DNA of 64,000 nucleotides from Chitinophagaceae bacterium (GTDB lineage: Bacteria; Bacteroidota; Bacteroidia; Chitinophagales; Chitinophagaceae): contig JADJPV010000002.1 in assembly GCA_016713085.1 (NCBI GenBank), positions 682,001 to 746,000 on the forward strand, written 5' to 3'. The translations under genes were made by a program, and so were the position numbers. A model generated the notes under the pieces. It saw only the letters and a list, made by a program, of their open reading frames with translations, did not search any database and had not been told where the DNA came from. Numbering within the stretch: the stretch's first letter is position 1; every line of letters begins with the position of its first letter. Below are positions 60,431 through 64,000 of this stretch, in pieces.

Positions 60431-63400
60431 ATGATTGCTATGCCAAGAGTATCGTCTCCCGGACGGTACACAAGTTTACTATGTCTATTCACAAGAGGAA
60501 TCCCTCTTAAAACAGCCGTTTTTTTCTTTTCCTTTCTTTTACTCTGTTCAATACAGACTACTGCATTTGCAAATCCTGTACCTGCCGGAGAAGTGATTAC
60601 AGGAAAAATTACCGGCGGAGCCGGTGAACCTGTTGCAGGCGCAACAATTACAGAAAAAGGAACAAAGAACAGTGTGGTTACAAAAAATGACGGAAGCTTT
60701 TCCATTGAAGTTTCCGGCAAACTTGCTGTGCTGGTTGTAACGCATGTTGGTTTTGTAACTAAAGAAGTAGCTCTGAATGGTCAGTCTGCAGTATCAGTTG
60801 AACTTGAAACTACAAACACAAGCTTAGGAGAAGTGGTGGTTATAGGATATGGTACCACTAAACGAAAAGATTTAACAGGTGCTGTTGCCTCCATCTCCGG
60901 TAAGCAGATTGCTGCTGTACCGGTGGCAAATGCTGCACAGGCATTACAGGGAAAACTCCCCGGTGTAAATGTTGTTACACAGGACGGAAGACCTGGTGCA
61001 AGTATTTCAATCCGTGTAAGAGGTGGTGGTTCTGTTTCTCAAAGTAATGAACCATTATTTATTGTTGACGGTTTTCCCGTAGGCTCTATTTCAGATATTC
61101 CTCCAAGCCAGATTGAAAGTATTGATGTGTTGAAAGATGCATCTTCTACTGCTATTTATGGTGCAAGAGGTGCAAATGGAGTAATCATGGTTACAACCAA
61201 AAACGGAAAGATTGGAAAGTTAACGATCCGCTACGATAACTACCTTCAGTTTAACGAGCCAACCAAGTATCTCGAAACAATGAACGCTTATAATTATATT
61301 GATTATAACTGGCGTTATGCAAAAGCAATCAGCGATGGTTATGCCAATGCATGGGGAATGCTCTGGGGGATTGGTGCTTATTCAGCTACTTATAATAATC
61401 CTGATGGAATTGATCACTACAAGTCAGTGAATGCACTGAATTATTCAAAACAGGCGTACACCGGTTCATTTTCACACAATCATAATGTCAGTATTTCAAA
61501 TGGCACCAATAAAACAAAATATATTTTGTCCATGAGTTATACCGATGATGACGGGATGAAGATCAACTCATGGTTTAAACGTGCAAATGCTGCCTTCAAA
61601 TTAGATCAGAAAATATCCGATAAACTTGGTATTACTTTCGATACACGTTTTACTGATATTCAACGGATGGGTAACGAAGGAACAACAAACGGTAAAGGTT
61701 CCATTCTTTCAAGTGCTTACCAGTTCCGCCCCATTGTTACTGCTGATGTAAAAGGTGAACTGAATGATTCAAAGAATACGCAGTTGGGTTTATATGATTA
61801 TGTATTGCAGGACCAGTACAACCCGATTTCAGTGATGTCTGATAACTTACCATTATCAAAAGAGCGTTCACTCCGTTCAAATGTGGCTCTCGACTGGACA
61901 ATCATCAAAGGATTGACTTACAGATCTGAACTTGGGGTTACACAGTACTGGAATAAAAATAAAACATGGTCTGGTGCTATTGCCAACAACTATCTTGATG
62001 CGGCAGGAAATAAAACCTTTGCAGGAAATGCCGGCATTTCTTCTGCTGAAGGATGGGGATTACGCTGGGCAAATATTTTAAATTATAAAACAAGATTGTT
62101 CAACGATAACCACCAGTTGAATGCAACTTTAGGACAGGAACTGAGTAACTCAGCTTCTGAAGGATACAGCATTTCAGGAAGCAGGTATCCCGTTTCATTT
62201 ACACCTGATCGTGCATTTGCTATGATGAATCAATACCTGCAAAGCACAACCGTTTATTATTCTCTTGGTTCAAGTGCAGGAACACCGGGCAGAATGCTTT
62301 CTTATTTTGGCCGTGTGAATTATTCACTGATGGACAAGTATTTGTTTACAGCTACTTTCCGTGCTGATGGTTCTTCCCGTTTTGCACCAGGAAACAGGTA
62401 TGGATATTTTCCTGCAGCCGCAGTTGCATGGCGCATGAGCGATGAAAATTTCCTGAAAGATGTTAAATGGCTTGACAACCTGAAACTAAGAGCTTCTTAT
62501 GGTGAAGTAGGGAATGATGGTATCAGTGCAACTCTCTGGAAACCTATCTGGAATTCGGATGGTTTAAGACAATTCTCCATTAACGAAACGCAGCAGAGTT
62601 CTTATTCTCCTGCTTCAACACTTGCCAATCCAAACCTGATATGGGAAACAACCATTACAAGGAATGTTGGTTTTGATTTCTCTGTGTTAAATGCAAGGTT
62701 AAATGGTACAGTTGAACTGTACAAAAACTCAACAAAGGATTTGCTGATGCTTACTTCAATTGATGCAAGCCTTGGTTATTCAGGTATGTATGATAATATT
62801 GGAAGTACAAGCAACCGTGGTATTGAAGTTTCATTAAACGGAGATATCATCCGCAAAAATGATTTTAATTTAAACGCAAACTTTAATATCAACTTCAACA
62901 AGGGCCGTGTTGATGAACTGGCACCGGGTGTAAATGGTTTGTATAAAACCCAGTGGGGTTCAACCATGACCCAGCCCGGCACAGGTGATTATATTTTACA
63001 GGTAGGAAAACCTGTTGGACAGGTTAGAGGTTATACTTATGAAGGATGGTATTCAGTTGATGATTTTAATTATGCAGGAGGCATCTATACATTAAAACCA
63101 GGTGTTGCTGATATTGCTTCAGGAATCATTGGTACTGTTTATGGAACTACCGCTAACAAACCCGGCAGTCAAACAGCCTATCCCGGTGTAATTAAATTTA
63201 AAGATCTGAATAAGGATGGTGTAATTAACGAAAGTGATGTTAGTGTAATTGGTGATATGAATCCTAAACATACGGGTGGCTTTGGTTTGAGTGGAAATTA
63301 TAAAGGATTTGACTTTGCATTGAACTGTAACTGGAGTTATGGAAACAAAATTTACAATGCCAACTACCTCGCTGCCTTTTACGGAAGCAAGGAAGATGGT

Positions 63401-63832
63401 TTGTATAAAAACCGTTTCAACTACTTGTCCACTTCCTACAGGATTCATGATATTGTAAACGGACAGCTTGTAACTGTAACGGATCCCGCAGCATTGAAAG
63501 CACTGAATGCAAATGCAACAACATTCCTGGCATATCATGAAAATCCCGTTGTTTCTACGTTGGGCGTGCAGAATGGTTCTTATCTCCGTTTGAATACAGT
63601 AACTATTGGTTACAGTTTACCAACAGGCCTGCTGAGTAAAGCACATATTGCCAGACTCAGAGTGTTCGGTTCAATTTATAATGCGTTAACATTGACCAAT
63701 TATCCGGGTCTTGATCCGGAAGTAAATGCAAACACAAGCCAGGGAGGAGCACAATACCCAACAACAGGACTTGACTGGGGAGCTTATCCACGTGCACGTT
63801 CATTCACTTTTGGTGTAAACGTAGAATTCTAA
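60431..63832 (+). CDS. SusC/RagA-family TonB-linked outer-membrane transporter
   Basis: An 1133-residue outer-membrane transporter. Signal peptide after a long basic N-terminus (core FFFSFLLLCSIQTTAFA). Carboxypeptidase-regulatory-like domain (about 52-130, ITGKITGGAGEPVAGATITEKGTKNSVVTKNDGSF), the SusC linker LGEVVVIGYGTTKRKDLTGAVASIS, a plug (about 150-255, LFIVDGFPVGSIS, SIDVLKDASSTAIYGARGANGVIMVTTKNGK), then a 22-strand barrel ending in TFGVNVEF with the terminal phenylalanine. It imports oligomeric nutrients, glycans or peptides with its SusD partner. Substrate unknown; no catabolic enzyme is visible in the window. Confidence 0.95.
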   Translation: MIAMPRVSSPGRYTSLLCLFTRGIPLKTAVFFFSFLLLCSIQTTAFANPVPAGEVITGKITGGAGEPVAGATITEKGTKNSVVTKNDGSFSIEVSGKLAVLVVTHVGFVTKEVALNGQSAVSVELETTNTSLGEVVVIGYGTTKRKDLTGAVASISGKQIAAVPVANAAQALQGKLPGVNVVTQDGRPGASISIRVRGGGSVSQSNEPLFIVDGFPVGSISDIPPSQIESIDVLKDASSTAIYGARGANGVIMVTTKNGKIGKLTIRYDNYLQFNEPTKYLETMNAYNYIDYNWRYAKAISDGYANAWGMLWGIGAYSATYNNPDGIDHYKSVNALNYSKQAYTGSFSHNHNVSISNGTNKTKYILSMSYTDDDGMKINSWFKRANAAFKLDQKISDKLGITFDTRFTDIQRMGNEGTTNGKGSILSSAYQFRPIVTADVKGELNDSKNTQLGLYDYVLQDQYNPISVMSDNLPLSKERSLRSNVALDWTIIKGLTYRSELGVTQYWNKNKTWSGAIANNYLDAAGNKTFAGNAGISSAEGWGLRWANILNYKTRLFNDNHQLNATLGQELSNSASEGYSISGSRYPVSFTPDRAFAMMNQYLQSTTVYYSLGSSAGTPGRMLSYFGRVNYSLMDKYLFTATFRADGSSRFAPGNRYGYFPAAAVAWRMSDENFLKDVKWLDNLKLRASYGEVGNDGISATLWKPIWNSDGLRQFSINETQQSSYSPASTLANPNLIWETTITRNVGFDFSVLNARLNGTVELYKNSTKDLLMLTSIDASLGYSGMYDNIGSTSNRGIEVSLNGDIIRKNDFNLNANFNINFNKGRVDELAPGVNGLYKTQWGSTMTQPGTGDYILQVGKPVGQVRGYTYEGWYSVDDFNYAGGIYTLKPGVADIASGIIGTVYGTTANKPGSQTAYPGVIKFKDLNKDGVINESDVSVIGDMNPKHTGGFGLSGNYKGFDFALNCNWSYGNKIYNANYLAAFYGSKEDGLYKNRFNYLSTSYRIHDIVNGQLVTVTDPAALKALNANATTFLAYHENPVVSTLGVQNGSYLRLNTVTIGYSLPTGLLSKAHIARLRVFGSIYNALTLTNYPGLDPEVNANTSQGGAQYPTTGLDWGAYPRARSFTFGVNVEF

Positions 63833-63850
63833 TCAATCAAAACTATTCAA

Positions 63851-64000
63851 ATGAAAAAATATATTCTTTACAGCATCATACTGGGAACAGTCATACTTTT
63901 CTCAGCATCCTGCAAGAAATTTCTTGATGTACAGTCGATGTCATCTGTTGACCAGGACTTTGTATTCTCTGATCCAAGCGAAGCCTACAAAGTAATGGCA
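63851..64000 (+). CDS. SusD/RagB-family lipoprotein (3' end outside window)
   Basis: Begins 18 bases after the susC stop: MKKYILYSIILGTVILFSAS then the lipobox cysteine (SASCKKFLDV), a standard SusD start with CKKFLDVQ. The frame is open to the window end. SusD forms the lid of the SusC transporter and binds the substrate at the cell surface. Confidence 0.9.
   Translation, partial: MKKYILYSIILGTVILFSASCKKFLDVQSMSSVDQDFVFSDPSEAYKVMA

Overview
The window comes from a member of the Bacteroidota, most likely the Chitinophagaceae group. It is AT-rich. It carries a SusC/SusD pair, large TonB-linked beta-barrels with carboxypeptidase-like N-terminal domains, a T9SS sorting domain, type B ribosomal protein L31, an ECF sigma/anti-sigma pair, and several TAnnTTTG -7 promoter elements of the Bacteroidota type. 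The genus cannot be fixed from the sequence alone. Most of the window is ordinary chromosome. No ribosomal RNA operon, CRISPR array, intact insertion sequence or prophage was seen.

Layout. 1-12.4 kb: a 5'-truncated arginine decarboxylase, secreted proteins, Hsp20, a bacilliredoxin, a PAS/GAF histidine kinase, lgt, an outer-membrane beta-barrel protein, yajQ and rpmE2. 12.4-17.6 kb: an accessory island with two 5'-truncated RHS ends facing each other and sharing a perfect 147-bp inverted repeat. Each has a different C-terminal tip and a nearby two-helix membrane protein that could be an immunity protein. The island also holds a broken RAYT transposase with three REP-like hairpins, and a tyrosine-integrase remnant. 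17.6-34.7 kb: ychF, a nucleoside-recognition membrane protein, a PIG-L deacetylase/microprotein/Na+ symporter operon, DUF2911, the sigma/anti-sigma pair divergent from a VWA protein, a plug-T9SS protein, a coiled-coil membrane protein and xerD. 34.8-42.7 kb: housekeeping genes (YkgJ, GNAT, prfC, an ABC permease, tsaD, trmN6-like) and the lysine-ketoglutarate reductase half of saccharopine lysine degradation. 42.7-43.3 kb: tRNA-Leu(CAA), a small GIY-YIG nuclease gene and a second copy of the tRNA 3' half with its terminator. This is the most interesting locus. 43.4-55.6 kb: SRPBCC, a cysteine-free sirtuin, saccharopine dehydrogenase, pdhB, DUF4846, an NtrC-like regulator, lepB, cdd, a DNA-repair methyltransferase, csaA and a transglutaminase-like protein. 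56-64 kb: NIPSNAP, a large FAD/Fe-S oxidoreductase, then a SusC/SusD locus preceded by two tandem LacI-type operator-like sites.

A technical point matters for every user of this sequence. At least ten conserved genes (lgt, the coiled-coil protein, xerD, prfC, the ABC permease, tsaD, SRPBCC, DUF4846, lepB, transglutaminase-like) are each broken by exactly one base, nearly always in a homopolymer run, and adding or removing that base restores a full-length protein. Several are normally essential or near-universal. The simplest reading is an unpolished long-read assembly, so these are annotated as single genes across the break. The RHS, RAYT and integrase pieces are different: they have lost whole ends and look like true remnants.
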